Shown here piece by piece: positions 33,108-48,152 of a stretch of DNA of 64,000 nucleotides. Every line of letters starts with the position of its first letter. Position 1 is the first letter of the stretch. This stretch comes from Clusia tigrina. Taxonomy: Eukaryota > Arthropoda > Insecta > Diptera > Clusiidae. The stretch spans positions 316,458,289 to 316,522,288 of the forward strand of contig OV050030.1 in the NCBI GenBank assembly GCA_920105625.2. The letters are read 5' to 3'. The notes beneath the pieces were generated by a model. That model was not told the origin of the DNA and ran no database searches. It saw only the letters and a program-made list of their open reading frames with translations. The position numbers were made by a program, and so were the translations under genes.

Positions 33108-33539
33108 CTTAGTCCGGCTAGTACCATTTCCTGCATATCAACGTCGGGAAACTGGGAAAGGAAAGGCTAGTGTGTTTCTTTTTTACTTATACAAATATAA
33201 AGGAGAGTGAAGGTCGCCTGAACGGAAAATATACGCTTGATACAAACGCATATGGATGCCGTTAGCGTCACATTCATTGCATTCGAGCGCATTTCTCTTT
33301 GCTTTACGCAGCCGCCGATGGATTGCTTTTATACATTGCCGTTAGTTTTTCGTTCTCGCCGTTGCCTTTGGATTTTTGTGCACAGTTATATGTGCAAATT
33401 GAAAATACGCTACAACCAGCAAGTCAACTCTCTAAATAAGTTTTTTTTTGTACCGTTATGGACAAGTTGAAAGCAACTATTGCCATATGCTCTCAAAAAA
33501 TATTGAGCAAAAATATATAGTCAAAAATATATAGTCGAA

Positions 33540-34640
33540 TACCCATGAAAGCTGCATCAAGACACTCTTGCCAGAGTGATGCAGTGTATTGTTTTGACTT
33601 ATTTGTCGTACTTAAAGAAGCAGAAGCTCTCAAAGAAGATAAGTGCGTGATAGAAAATACGTACTCTGCAGACTACAGCCGCTACACACATTGTATGACT
33701 ATGCTGGAGAGCAGTAAACTGCCATCATCTCCTGCCGCCAGCTCTACTCTTGCTTTATTGGAACCTCTCACTCGGTCATCAAATGCCAGCCTTTCATCAT
33801 GCGACACCGACATTTTCCGAAGGGATTATTGACAATGGTCCTCATTGCATGATCTGTTCACCGCCATATATTAAATAATTCCCGGCTATCTAATGTAGAG
33901 AAACTCTTTCATTTACCACAGAAGACAGCTGGCGATGTGCGAGACATTATACAGTTAGCTCCGCTTACCAATGATGTGTTTACGACGGCGAGGTAAAATC
34001 TTATAGCCAGGTATGACAACCAGCGTATCTTAATAAACAACCAACTTAAGACGTTTTTTAACCACCCATATTGTAAGTCAGATTTTGGCCGTGCTCTAAA
34101 GGAGCTGCAACGTATTAGTATTTGTATCGCTGCCGTAAAATCACTCAAAATCGACACCTCTAATTCGGATGTCATCTTTGTTTTCTTGTGTTCGGTTCTC
34201 TTACCAAAAGTCTATATGTCTCTCTGGGAGCAGACATTAAAAAACAAGACTGATACCCCGCAATGGAAGCGGGGCGATATCTTGGCGAAACGGTTCCAAA
34301 TGATTGAAGCCGTGGCCGATTTGAGCTCTCCTAACGCGCTGTCTATATCTCGTACAGGAAAAAATCCTGCCTTTACAACGTCGAATCAATCATCGCATCA
34401 CACACTGGTTGGACGCTCAAGTTGTTCAATGTGTAGTGTGCGGAAGCATCTGCTTTACGCCTGTCGATAGATTGTGCGACTATCAGTAGAGGATCATATT
34501 GCGCTGTTTCAACTGTTTGTCAGAACATCATGTATTAAAGCTTGTCCAAGTAAAAACACTTGCTGGAAATACCGACAACATCACCATTCTATCCTGCACC
34601 GCGATACCGTCGCCCAAACACAGGTCAAACACGTTGACGA
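33540..34640 (+). pseudogene. Third BEL lineage: gag (DUF1759)
   Basis: Frames with a Ser-rich segment (LPSSPAASSTLALL), DIFRRDY, WSSLHDLFTAIY, then HLPQKTAGDVRDIIQLAPLT, RYDNQRILINNQLKTFFN, ALKELQRISICIAAVKSL and LLPKVYMSLWEQTLKNKT. These match BEL Gag closely and in order. Knuckle region: CSMCSVRKHLLYACR then shifted to CIKACPSKNTCWKY with HHHSILHRD. Stops at about 33,830 and 34,470 and several shifts. Confidence 0.8.
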
Positions 34641-34729
34641 ATGATCTCGCAGTTTAAAACAATCAAATGCACTCCACTATAGAAGAAAAGTCAGTAAAAT
34701 AGTTCACTCATTCACCACATCAAAAGGCA

Positions 34730-36190
34730 CAGCCCTTGTGTCAATAATATTGTTTGTGTTTTAGTTGACCGCTCTTCGGAAGCATCATTCGTCTCAGAAA
34801 GGCTAAAACATTTGTTGTGGTTTTGATATGCAAATGATGCGATGCTACTATATTCGGTCTTAATGATGTCGTCAGCACTAACTCCAGTCAATTATCTTCT
34901 TTTTCGATAGGTTCGTTGCAGGATAGCAAGTTTCAACAGTAGGTCTCAGATTTTGTGTTTCTCAAAATCACTAGCACCCTCTCCTTGTGTGGGCTTGATC
35001 CTGAACAACTTAATTTATTGGTACGTCTGGATTATTGGGACCCAACGTTCTCGCAAGGCACCCCAGTCGATCTTCTCCTGGGTGGCGACTTGTATCCTCT
35101 TATTATACGTGAAGGACTAAAAATTCATATTCTCAATTCACTTGTGGAACAACGCACGTCGTTTGGATAGATACTTACTCGGACCTTTGGCTGCAGCACG
35201 CAACACATCAGTCCCAGTTTCTGTTTCTGCCCATTTTACAGAAGTTTCTCTAAACGTACAGCTGAAGAAGTGGACGAAAGTTTGTGCGACTATGCACGTA
35301 CCGCAGGCAGACTTTGAATGCGAAATTTACACAAAAACGACTCGGCGATCTGTTTCTGTCGTCACGTTTTTGATCTTACATTCAAGAAGTTAGGCACATA
35401 TGAATTTCGAGGACAATCTCGGTTAATCGCGTGTTGGCTGTTTCGACGCAATGAACGAACATTGATACGGCGCAAAGAGTTAAAGCTAGAATACGATCAA
35501 GTTCTAACAGAATTTTTAGATTTAGGATGCCAGTAATGCAACTTCCGGGCGACATTCCTCCACAACATTATTAACCGCCCCATAATGCGATCATCAACCC
35601 TGACAGCTCCACCCAGAAACTTTTTTTATTTAATTTTTTTTTTTTACCACGAAGCTGCGTGTAGTATTTAATGGGTCTTCACCATCATAGAGCAATCGCA
35701 GCGTAAATGATATTCTTCATGTCGGTCTGGCGCTACAACAGGATTTAACCATTCTTATTCTCAAGTGGCAATTAGAAAAAAGAGAGATGTATCGGCTAAC
35801 TTTAGTTAATCAGACAGTTTCTCAGCGCTTAATCTTTCGAAAAACTCCAAGTCAGGAGTTACAGGACTTCGAATTCAGGACAGTAACTCTCCACCAATTG
35901 GCGATTGGTGAATGCCACCGTTTTCCAATGGAAACTCAGATTTTGCGGAAAAAATGTACTTAGAAGTTGTCCTATCATGTGCTCACTCAATTGCCTCTGC
36001 GATTCATGCTCGTGACGATATCAAAAACATTCTCTCAGCAAGTTGCTTTAAGTTAGGGAAGTTGGCTTCCAACTTCCGTGAAACCCTTCAAAGAATACCA
36101 ATTTATCACTTGCTTAATGAAAGCTTCTTAACATTGTCTGGGAAGAGCACGACCAAAGCGGATAACAGAGTTGCAATATCTGGGAAAAGA
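34730..36190 (+). pseudogene. Third BEL lineage: protease and reverse transcriptase
   Basis: Protease start LVDRSSEASFVSERL (family: D-x-G-S-E-A-S-F; the Gly is lost). DUF1758 end: GTPVDLLLGGDLYPLI and LVEQRTSFG. RT: LGTYEFRGQSRLIACWLF, KLEYDQVLTEFLDLG; then LRVVFNGSSPS, LHVGLALQQDLTILILKW, RLIFRKTPSQELQDFE; and after the palm HARDDIKNILSASCFKLGKLASN. The catalytic YVDD is not recognisable between 35,900 and 35,990. At least six frame changes. Sequence leaves BEL at about 36,180. Confidence 0.75.
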
Positions 36191-37060
36191 TTTCAACAGG
36201 AGCCATGGGTTGTTATTACCTCAGGTGGTCAAGTACAGCAAAGCAAATTACGAAAGTAGAAAAATTTCGCAGAGTTCAGCAATAGCCTGGCATATGGTCA
36301 ACAAATGGGCAGCCATATTTAATTCTAGATTAGAGGGACTAGGACAGCAAACTATGAGTTCAGTTTCATCTGACGAGGAAGTAAGGAATACATTAAAATC
36401 GGTACAGTCAGAGGTAGAACTGTTTACTGGAAAACTACTTATCACTTCGAAGCGAGTACGAGCAGGGAAGAAGCTCAGGAATTGTGGAAGCAGGCAAACG
36501 CCGGAGGAGCTGTGTCGCAATTAGATATAGCGGATCAAGCCTGGACAGCAATTCAGAACAGAGCAGAGGAGAAGTTGTTCCAATTTCATAAAGAAACGGA
36601 AGGTTTGAGACCACACGAAGAGTACCTTGAGAATATGTTAAGGAACTTTCTCAAAGGCTAACAGAAACACAGGAAGCATCATAACGTTGCAGATTTATAT
36701 GCGCTTTTAGATAGTACATACTTAAAACAAAAGTCGTACGACTGTCTCATACGGGAAATTCAGGATTCCACTCAGAACCTGAGAGCTTGGGAGCGAAGGC
36801 ATAGATGTCGGGAGAACGCTGCCGAGACGGAAGCCAACAAGCAGTTTCCAGGAAACATTGCAGTATACAAGCCTCAAGTACACTTAATCTAACGCAGAGT
36901 ACTTTATCTTGTTGATACAGAGAGCAACATCACCTTTACCCACAGAAAAAAACTCAAACACAAATGGGCATTCAAAAACATAGTCCCTTGCAACTATAGC
37001 AGATATATTAACAGCAGACGGTGAACTTCTACTAAAATAGTCATACAAAATACCGGGATC
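36190..37060 (+). pseudogene. Unassigned gag-like remnant
   Basis: I do not recognise a family. Three frames in succession: IAWHMVNKWAAIFNSRLEG; then QAWTAIQNRAEEKLFQFHKE; then LYALLDSTYLKQKSYDCLI and LRAWERRHRCRENAAETEA, a charged helical region like a retroelement gag. Near 36,910 LVDTESNITF vaguely resembles a protease D-T-G-S-N with Glu for Gly. It follows BEL RT abruptly, so it is a separate insertion or flank. Confidence 0.3.
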
Positions 37061-37084
37061 AATCCGACAGTCATCAAATTGTTC

Positions 37085-38430
37085 ATTGCATACCCCAACT
37101 TGTTTTAAATTATTCCATAGCTACTTGGAAGGTCGTCCTAAACATAGTTTGGACATGAAATATCTGCGTTCAGACAATTTAATAGTAGAGTTTCCACCTT
37201 TTTTTGCTCTTTTGTGCTCTTCCCATCTAGATTCAGTTGGATTTCTTTTCCACTCATTGTATGTTCTATGCCGATTTTTAAGAGCAAATTGGTATTATTC
37301 GTAAACCAAGGAAAACTGCTGTTAGTGACAGAGCGAGTAACAAGTGGAACATACAAGTCAAACAATGCATCAATTCTATACATTAAAGAATCCAGTTTTT
37401 TATTCATAGAGCTAAACAGCCAACATTCAGACCAATTAATAAGAGACAGGTCATTAAACAAAGAGTCAAGATTAATTGAGTTATAGTCTTGAAAAGAAAA
37501 AGATTTTTCTCAACGAATGGGTTTAGATTTATAGTCAATGAACAAAAAATTTGATCGTTGTTGGATATAAACGATAAAAGAAAATGGATCCAAACTGCAG
37601 TAACGATAAGGATTATATACACATGACAGGAAAACTTTAGTGCTATTGTCATAAATTTCAACATTTAGAAATTCACCATCTGAGCCTCCAGACATATTTA
37701 ACAAATTCACTCTTAAATTACTTTTACAATATATTGCCACACCCCCCCCCCCCCCCCCCCCCTTTTTTAACTAATCGATCATTTCGAAAAACCTTTATGA
37801 AACCAGGCTTCAGATATACAAATTACATCAACAGATTAGTTCTCAAAGGAGGGTTTAACACAATCCATCTTAGGATGCGATCGTAAGGTGTATAAAATTT
37901 CAAAATCACCACAGAGTTTGGGTTGTTAGGTTTCGGCTTAATGCGAAAAATATCCTTAATCGGAGGGGACAAAATATCAATAGAGCGACAAATTAAATTG
38001 AAAGAGATTTTTAGATTCTCCTTATTAGAAAAAGGCAATCCAAAAAGAGCAGCATCCATGGGCACTGCCACTACAATTGTTGCCTTCGCTTAGCTGTTGA
38101 GTGAGTTTATCACAGGCGAGCAGCTAGAGCACTGACGTGCTCCTCCAGACAGTGTATCTTCTAATCACACTTTTTTAATCTCTCTCCAATTGATCCCAAC
38201 TCACTATCCAGCCTGCTCACCACACAAGACAATTCGGCCGAGAGCCGACTGAACAGGCTGTCAGTATGGTGCCGAAGGCGATCCTCAAGCTGCTTGATCT
38301 CAGCCCTAGCATGCGCCTTCAATCTTTCCTCCACTGCCATCAGTTGAGTACTAAAAGCATTCACACCACCGCTTGCCAATTTCGGCATATTGTCACTCTT
38401 GATGTTGCCGCGCTGCTCAATATACATAAA
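37085..38430 (-). pseudogene. Non-LTR retrotransposon: ORF1 and endonuclease part of ORF2
   Basis: Minus strand. 38,161-38,427: coiled-coil segment (LMAVEERLKAHARAEIKQLE, RLRHHTDSLFSRLSAEL). 37,823-38,071: FGLPFSNKENLKISFNLICR, IKDIFRIKPKPNNP, VVILKFYTPYDRI, an RRM-like ORF1 core. 37,500-37,740: LRVNLLNMSGGSDGEFLNVEI, KVFLSCVYNPYR, the APE endonuclease start. 37,138-37,461: LDSLMYRIDALFDLYVPLV, PWFTNNTN, the endonuclease end. No RT follows, so the 3' part is missing, unlike the usual 5' truncation. A poly-C run at about 37,742-37,762 separates ORF1 and ORF2. Confidence 0.65.
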
Positions 38431-38573
38431 GGCTCAAAGAAAGACAGTTAATGACGATGGCATAAAACAGAGAGCATGAAACACAAAAATAGCAACACCA
38501 GAATCGATGTAAACAATAAATACACAATAATCACAAAGTCAAAGTAATTGACTACTGGAGCACAACCAAAAAC

Positions 38574-38956
38574 AGTTAATTTGGTGTATGTTTATTGATG
38601 TTGTTATTAAGAGACACTAATTGTTGTTACTCGTCTTATTTTCCCGTTTGAGTTTGTTCAGTTCAATTTAATTATGTTATTTCGAAGGAACTAGCACATA
38701 TTTTGACCCTATTACTCCATTTAATTTGAGGTAGTTGAAAAAATCTATTTTTATATTTATGTTTTTACTTTTGTTAAACATCAATACAAGAAACTTGAGC
38801 CAATCGTCGTGAGTCACTTTTTCGATCGCATTGTTTACTACACATAAGTTTGTTCGTTTACGCCATCGCCTATCTCCGGCACCAAAAGACGCATAAAAAC
38901 CACGAGCGACCAGGACTCCTCAGAAAGGACTCAACAATTGGCGCAGCCAATAGAAT
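38574..38956 (+). repeat. Candidate errantivirus-type LTR with primer site
   Basis: AGTTAATTTGG at 38,574 and CAACAATT at 38,931-38,939 resemble the AGTT...AATT ends of 17.6/297-group LTRs. TGGCGCAGCCAATAGAATCC (from 38,939) is close to the group's primer site. The internal region is lost: after about 40 bp of leader the sequence changes. 38,957-39,226 shows nothing else. Confidence 0.4.
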
Positions 38957-39226
38957 CCGGCCAACATGAGGATACATGTTGAGGATACACCACAATAAAT
39001 GCCAGTGTTTCTAGCATGTGTACGAGTATATTGTTTTCATTGGTTTTCGCTAACGACATTTGAAATGCACATTATTTTTATATAATTACACACATTTAGG
39101 GTAGTAGGCAAAAATTATTTCAATTAGAGGTGCATACAACACGGGTGCATAGCAAAGTGATATTAATTTGAGAACGATAACAAAAGAAGCGAGAATACGA
39201 TAAATTTAAATAAATAATCTGTAGTC

Positions 39227-42246
<3,020 letters not shown>

Positions 42247-42338
<92 letters not shown>

Positions 42339-42345
42339 TATACGA

Positions 42346-42392
<47 letters not shown>

Positions 42393-42415
42393 TATACATA
42401 TATATACGATATATA
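42247..42415. repeat. (TA)n microsatellite with TACA/CGAG interruptions
   Basis: About 170 bp of AT/TA with ATACATATATAC and CGAG breaks. It lies at the upstream edge of the recognisable helicase. Confidence 0.97.
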
Positions 42416-42543
42416 TTCATTTCCATAATTTTTTAAATTCAAATTTAATGTGCCCAACTTCATGAATCAGCTGAGAAACTTGTTCACCACTGGAGGTGAA
42501 TTTAACGAGCTTTCTGCTTGAGACAGTTGGCTCTGAATAAATG

Positions 42544-43110
42544 TCACAAAATCGACTGACAAAAATCGTGTCTCACATGAGGATGAACTGAAGTGAGACA
42601 GCTCACGCGAATAGAGGGGTTAGTTAATAATGATCTTTTTTCAGTAAATAATTTCTTTATTATTTGTTTATATTTGTATGATATAGTCCCTTTGACTGGT
42701 TCATTTACATTAATCTTTCGTTTACGAGCATTCGTCTTCCATAGCATCTTTTTATAAATTTCTAATTCACTATCATCATAATTCATTGTTCTTTTATAGA
42801 ATGATAATTCAAACAAATCGGGTGTTATCGCCCAATTTTGGTCTGATATTTGTATTTTTTCATTATAAATTTTCAAAACACTATAACCAAATCTCCATGC
42901 ATCATTTAAATGTTTGTGTGCTCCATATATTGTAATTTATCAAGCTTAGCAATTTTTTCCAAATGTGTTAAATTTGTTTCTGTAATATCTTGAACTTTGA
43001 TTTTACTCCACAAATTGATTTCAATTGATTGGAGTGCTTGTCTTCCTATCAAACTTAAAATCATATCCATTTCCATTGATTGTTGTATTATTTGGATCAG
43101 TTTCTTTCAA
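42544..43110 (-). pseudogene. Fragment of an arthropod mobile-element protein (Maverick-associated?)
   Basis: Reads SIEINLWSKIKVQDITETNL and LEKIAKLDKLQYME, then, after a stop, QISDQNWAITPDLFELSFYK, YKKMLWKTNARKRK and KYKQIIKKLF. This matches a repeated arthropod protein whose middle is 'W..T.GL.EL.f' and 'TNAhrr...KYk.ii'. In that protein a 'DDPNELVDRL' segment follows; here that segment lies 3 kb away on the other strand (45,800). Association with Maverick/Polinton elements is my recollection, not shown by the sequence. Confidence 0.45.
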
Positions 43111-43150
43111 ATAATTCGTTCAGTGGTGTAGTAATAGATTTGAATGTATC

Positions 43151-43154
<4 letters not shown>

Positions 43155-43221
<67 letters not shown>
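43155..43221. repeat. (TA)n microsatellite
   Basis: About 65 bp of pure TA between two unrelated element fragments. Confidence 0.97.
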
Positions 43222-43224
<3 letters not shown>

Positions 43225-43619
43225 ATATAAAATCATTTGTTATTGTATTAAATTCTATCAGTCGTTTTTCTACATTGTTAAGTCACACATACCCACACAC
43301 AAACATCAGAAGTGATGACATTATTAAATATGTACATACAAACATATTTTTGTGGTTTTTTTAATAATCTACAACATTGGATTAATTAGCGGGAATTCAA
43401 GTCCAAACATTTTTTCTGATTTAGGTGAAAGTAAAGGAAATTTCGAGTTTTCTCTTAGACTACCAAACAATGATACTGGAAAAATTGATTTGTCATTTCA
43501 ATTGCTTACACTAATAGTAATTCATTGATTAATATAAATGATGAACAAAAAATATAAATAATAATGTAATTACAAAAACAACAACTACAGCAGCGGCACC
43601 AGTATCGGAATATTTTACT

Positions 43620-44450
43620 GTGGCAGAGGCAATTGAAGATTTTAGGCAAGATTTAATAAGAAGAGTTGGATATATGTAGCAGAAATAATTGAAAGTGAAA
43701 AATTATGTTACAGACATTGGTTAAGAATTCGATGTACATACTGAAATCATTACTCGATTTGATTGTTAAACATCGTATATTTAGAGAAATTAAATGTTGG
43801 ATGTATTCAATTGAATGGCAGAAACGTGGTTTACCACATGCACCCATTTTAATTTGGTGTAATGATAAAATAAGACCAGGCGAAATTGACAACATAATTT
43901 GTGCTGAAATACCAGATCAAACTGTAGATCCCGAATTGTTTAACATTGTTAAGACAAATATGATTCAAGGACCATGTGGCAATATTAATCCACATTCACC
44001 CTGCATGGATAATGGAAAGTGTACAAAGCGCTTTCCAAAGGCCTTTCTAACATATACAATAACTGGAAATGATGGTTATCCTTTATATCGCCGCTGATCT
44101 ACAGACCAAGATGGCCATTCATTGTATTTACCCTTAAGTACCCAGGCTGATGAAATGGAAGTCGACAACAAATGGGTGGTTCCGTACTGTCCACTCTTGA
44201 CTAAAACATTCAAAGCGCATATAAACGTGGAATTTTACAGCTTCTGTGAAATCCAAGAAGTACATATGCAAATATGTCCACAAGGGCAGCGATATAGCGG
44301 TGTTCGCAATTGGTGATGCTAATGCAAACGACAAAATTGCACAGTACCAGATGGGCAGATATATTAGCAGCAGTGAAGCAGTATGGGGATCCTTTCGTTC
44401 CAATCCATGAGAGAGATCCAACCGTTGTCCATTTAGCTATACTTGTGATA
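43620..44450 (+). pseudogene. Helitron Rep (HUH nuclease) fragment
   Basis: SLLDLIVKHRIFREIKCWMYS, EWQKRGLPHAPILIW, AEIPDQTVDPELF, MIQGPCGNINPHSPCMDNG and CTKRFPKAF are the Helitron Rep core. The HUH motif (family H-A-H) reads HAP, with CCC at 43,843-43,845 replacing the second His codon, so cleavage activity should be lost. Downstream, TQADEMEVDNKWVVPY and QYQMGRYI continue in shifted frames to about 44,450. Orientation is opposite to the helicase at 39,757-42,246, so the two halves cannot be one intact element. Confidence 0.8.
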
Positions 44451-44579
44451 ATAGTAATTACAGATTACGTCCTTTCATGCACATTTGCTGTCCTGGATTT
44501 AAATGGGATTGGGACCAATTTAATTCCAGATACTAATATAAATACTGATGATGTGATCTACTCCTTAGATTTGAGATAA

Positions 44580-45140
44580 TACAATTACCAAAGCTCACTA
44601 AATATATATATATATTTATGATTTTACGCTATGAACAACTGAAAATGGTAATTTATCAATATTTTCAAGAAAAATTTGCACTTTCACAAGGCCAAAACTG
44701 CCTGAAGGAGCGTTTGAATGCTTTTGCGATGTTCTAGAGAGTTCTTAACTATTGTCTTGTCTACAATTTCGAAAATCGAAAATCTCAATGGTTTGGCTGT
44801 TATAGGCCGAAATATCCAAAAAAACGTGACAAAATGTGGTGAATTTTCTACATTTTCGACTTTTCGACCATGAAAACGAAGTTTTTTCTAAGTAATATGT
44901 TCAGAGAAATTGTAGCCCGAGACAATAGCTACAACTTTAAATAAGTCAAAATTTCAAATACTTTACGAAATATGAGCCCAAGAAAATTTGCAAATTTTCC
45001 AAAAAAATAAAGTCTGACAAAAAACTGCAAGTCAAAATCTGGAAGCTCGATTTTTACCGTAGACGTATGGTCTAGTGGACTTTTTTGCTCAGTACAATCC
45101 TCAGTACAATCAGAAACGTGAAGCGCCCATTAAGATGTTC
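44580..45140. other. Noncoding AT-rich repeat-like sequence
   Basis: No supported coding frame. The text (CGAAAATCGAAAATCTC, TTTTCTACATTTTCGACTTTTCG) has a patchy self-similar character like a transposon terminal region, but I cannot name it. Confidence 0.35.
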
Positions 45141-45153
45141 AAATCGCCCCACC

Positions 45154-45362
<209 letters not shown>

Positions 45363-45395
45363 GTATATTCTCGTATATATAAATGTTGTATGTGT

Positions 45396-45723
45396 CGTAT
45401 GTGTATATATATAAATATTGTAAATGCAAATTTCCTGCCTGCAGCTCCGCGTGCCTGTTGCTAAATGCGACATAAAATTGCAGCTGCTGTTGCGTAGTCC
45501 TTTGATTTCTCCTGGTTAATTTTTTATTGTTTATTTGTGATTAAAATATATTATTAAATAAAAATAAATTAATTAATTTTTTATATGTATGTCGCTGTGA
45601 CCTGCTATCTCAATAAAAATCACATGTGTCACTCAGAGAGCTTTCACTTTTCTCTGTGAATAGCTCTGAGTCTGTACTGATACTCGGCTGACACATATGC
45701 CTGTGTTGAGTTTTGTGACTGAG
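45396..45723 (-). repeat. Inverted repeat R, right copy
   Basis: Reverse complement of 39,227-39,470 with an AT-rich insertion (about 45,538-45,600). Shared blocks include GCTCCGCGTG, TGCGACATAAAATTGCAGCTGC and CTCTGTGAATAGCTCTGAGT. Confidence 0.85.
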
Positions 45724-45779
45724 TAAGAATAGAGGTGTAAAGTGCATGATGGTTCTGGTTATGATTAACTGCAAAGAAT

Positions 45780-46204
45780 CCTATTTACAAATATTGGGAC
45801 GATCCAAATGAATTGGTTGATCGGTTGCAGTTGTTAATGTCATCACAGAAAATTGAAAAAATACCATTTAAAACGGTTCCAAAAATACGAGGATTAGTTA
45901 AAGACGATGAGTAAGAAAAGTTTAGTAGATGAACTGTACAAACAGGCTCATAAAAACTTTAAACGACGACGTTTAATAACAAAGGGGATAAATGATTTAT
46001 GGCAAGCGGATTTTGTAGAAATGGGTTCTTATTCCAAATACAATAGTAGCTACAGTTTCCTGCTAATAATTATAGTTATATTTTCAAAATTTGCCTGGAC
46101 TATACCTCGTAAAAAGAAAAATACTGCTACAGTATATTACTTTTGAGAATAGTACCAACAAATTTAGAAACAGACGACGGTAAAGAATTCTTCAGTAAAC
46201 AGTA
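45780..46204 (+). pseudogene. Maverick/F54H12.3-type integrase fragment
   Basis: Starts with DDPNELVDRLQLLMSSQKI, then the 79-codon frame KSLVDELYKQAHKNFKRRR, INDLWQADFVEMGSYSK, FSKFAWTIPRKKK, and in a shifted frame PTNLETDDGKEFF. The Asp of WQAD and the second Asp of TDDGKEFF are integrase catalytic residues; the Glu region is cut off. Usual spacing after 'GRTN' is shortened. It breaks off into mariner sequence at about 46,205. Confidence 0.65.
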
Positions 46205-46291
46205 AAGGCATGAGCCGAACGATATGCCAACATCATCTGCAACCTCTCTGATAGTGATTCGACGATTATCCAAAATCATTTTCTTCACTGC
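46205..46291 (-). pseudogene. mariner transposase helix-turn-helix fragment
   Basis: Minus strand AVKKMILDNRRITIREVADD and VGISFGSC match the second helix-turn-helix of mariner transposases ('nRRitireva.d.giS.GS'). Only about 29 codons, joined seamlessly to gypsy sequence on one side and to the integrase fragment on the other. Confidence 0.65.
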
Positions 46292-46975
46292 GCCAACCAC
46301 TATCAATTCCCTATTGTGATGTTTGTATAGTATATCATGACTATAAAAGTCTTCGTAACTGGAATTCTCTAATATTTTGCTGATAGCACTAGTCCATTTA
46401 TCGTATAATTGAGCTTCTTTCAGCCTGCGCCGTAGTGAGTCGTTTATCAGCATACAACTAAGTCTGCTAAGTGCATCAGCATGATTTATTTGCATTCCAG
46501 ACCTATGTTCCACTGTGTAATTGAACTCTTGAAGAAACACTGTCCACCTAGCGACTCGCGCCGGTAAGTCTTTCTTTTTAAAGTCATTGCAAAAGCGGTG
46601 CAATTTTTCACTATTTTAAATTGTAGTCCCAATACGTAATCTCTCCATTTCTTAAGAGCCTCCACTATTGCCTGGACCTCAAGCTCATAAGAGTGGTAGT
46701 TTTCTTCCGATGGTTTTGTCTTTCGGCTCGTGTACATTACCGGGTGGAACTGTTTGGTCTTCTGGCTCTCGCTGTAAAAGAACAGCCCCGTACCCGTATT
46801 TAGAGGCATCTGTATGAATTTCTGTGACGCCTTTCAGATCATACATCTTCAACACCGGAGATTGTACAAGAGCTTCCTTAAGTTGCTGAAAAGCGATAGT
46901 TTGTTCATCTGCCCATTTAAAATGTACATTTTTCCGCAGTAAATCAGTCAATGCTTTTGCCATCAGTGCTTAGTT
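46292..46975 (-). pseudogene. gypsy RNase H and tether fragment
   Basis: Minus strand. KWADEQTIAFQQLKEALVQSP, EIHTDASKYGYGAVL (RNase H Asp), shifted to YTSRKTKPSEENYHSYELEVQ and WRDYVLGLQFKIV, then ARWTVFLQEFNYTVEHRSG and HADALSRL. The tail KWTSAISKILENSSYEDF leads toward integrase and is cut by the mariner joint. Two frameshifts. Confidence 0.8.
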
Positions 46976-47122
46976 CTTAATGAATCTGCGCAAGTATGAT
47001 GTTACACAAACATATGAACTCCCTTTTGATCCTTGGGTATTTTGAATGCTTCTACTGCTCGCGTTTTCTCTATATAACCGAGAAAATCTACCTTGCTTTT
47101 CAGAAAACTACACTTTTTCCAC

Positions 47123-48010
47123 TTAATACGCAACATTGAAAACCTTTCTTAGCTTCAATATACCCTCTGCCCCGTCTGTTGATGGAATGACGAAATAATC
47201 AAAGAATGACAGTCCCGTCATCAACTCTCTGAATATTGCGTTTATGTACCTACAAAAAACTGCGGGCGAATTCGATATTCCGAATGGAACATAAAGAAAT
47301 TCGTACTGACTCTTGTTTGTCACAAGAGTTGTATTTTCGTCAATTTTCTTCCACGGGAACATGAAAAAATCCATTTTCTAAATCTAATGTCGTAAACACC
47401 TTAGACCCTGCAATCTCTCAACTACCCCGTCCATTAGTGCCATGAAAAATTGTCGCGTACAACCTACTAGTTTAGTTTCCGATAGTCACAACAAAATCGT
47501 TTGGTTCCGTCCTTTTTACCTGCTAACACAACTGGAGAAGCTTCGTTGTAATTACTCATAGTAATTATACCTTCGTCTAACCAGGTTTTTATCTGTGCTT
47601 CGATAAACTTCTGGTACTCGTAGGATGTTCTCCTAGGACGTTGGTTGATATACTGGCATATCATCCGTTAGTACAATTTTCATATGAACCGGAGATTGTA
47701 TACACTTCAATGGTATATACCGCCTAACCAATTCTTCAATAGCAGCCGAATCACCTTTACTGAGGTCAGTTAGGTTATATTGTGAACCTTCTAACTCCTC
47801 AACCTGTAGACACAATATTGGGAATTCTTCCCAATTCTCTGAGCCTCTCTTTCCTTTATTTTCGGTTTGTTTGTACATAAGTGCGTCGCCATCTTTTCGG
47901 ATTATCAAGTAAACTTGACTAAAAACCGAATGACCCCAAATAACTGGATAATCCATATCTTCATCATTAATGATATGGAACATTATCCCTATCTCCACAT
48001 CGTCCACCAA
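47123..48010 (-). pseudogene. gypsy RT and pre-RT region
   Basis: Upstream 47,633-48,010: an open 125-codon segment, YPVIWGHSVFSQVYLIIRK, a protease-RT linker with RYIPLKCIQ. 47,467-47,664: RTSYEYQKFIEAQIKTWLDEG, SPVVLAGKKDGTKRFCCDYR, the RT fingers. 47,123-47,374: TTLVTNKSQYEFLYVPFGISN and SPAVFCRYIN. The expected YMDD box reads FFDYF, so the active site is destroyed. About 90 bp between the frames, covering the first catalytic Asp, is frameshifted. Confidence 0.75.
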
Positions 48011-48152
48011 TCCGTTCTAACCTATGCTCATCCCTGTTAGTCTTTGAACAAAGATCTAGCTCGTTTACCACCGCTTGCCTTATTAAGCATAAACCGTTTC
48101 CCGTGTCAAGTAAAGCTGGGAAAATGGTGTTACCTACCTTTACATTCTTGAA

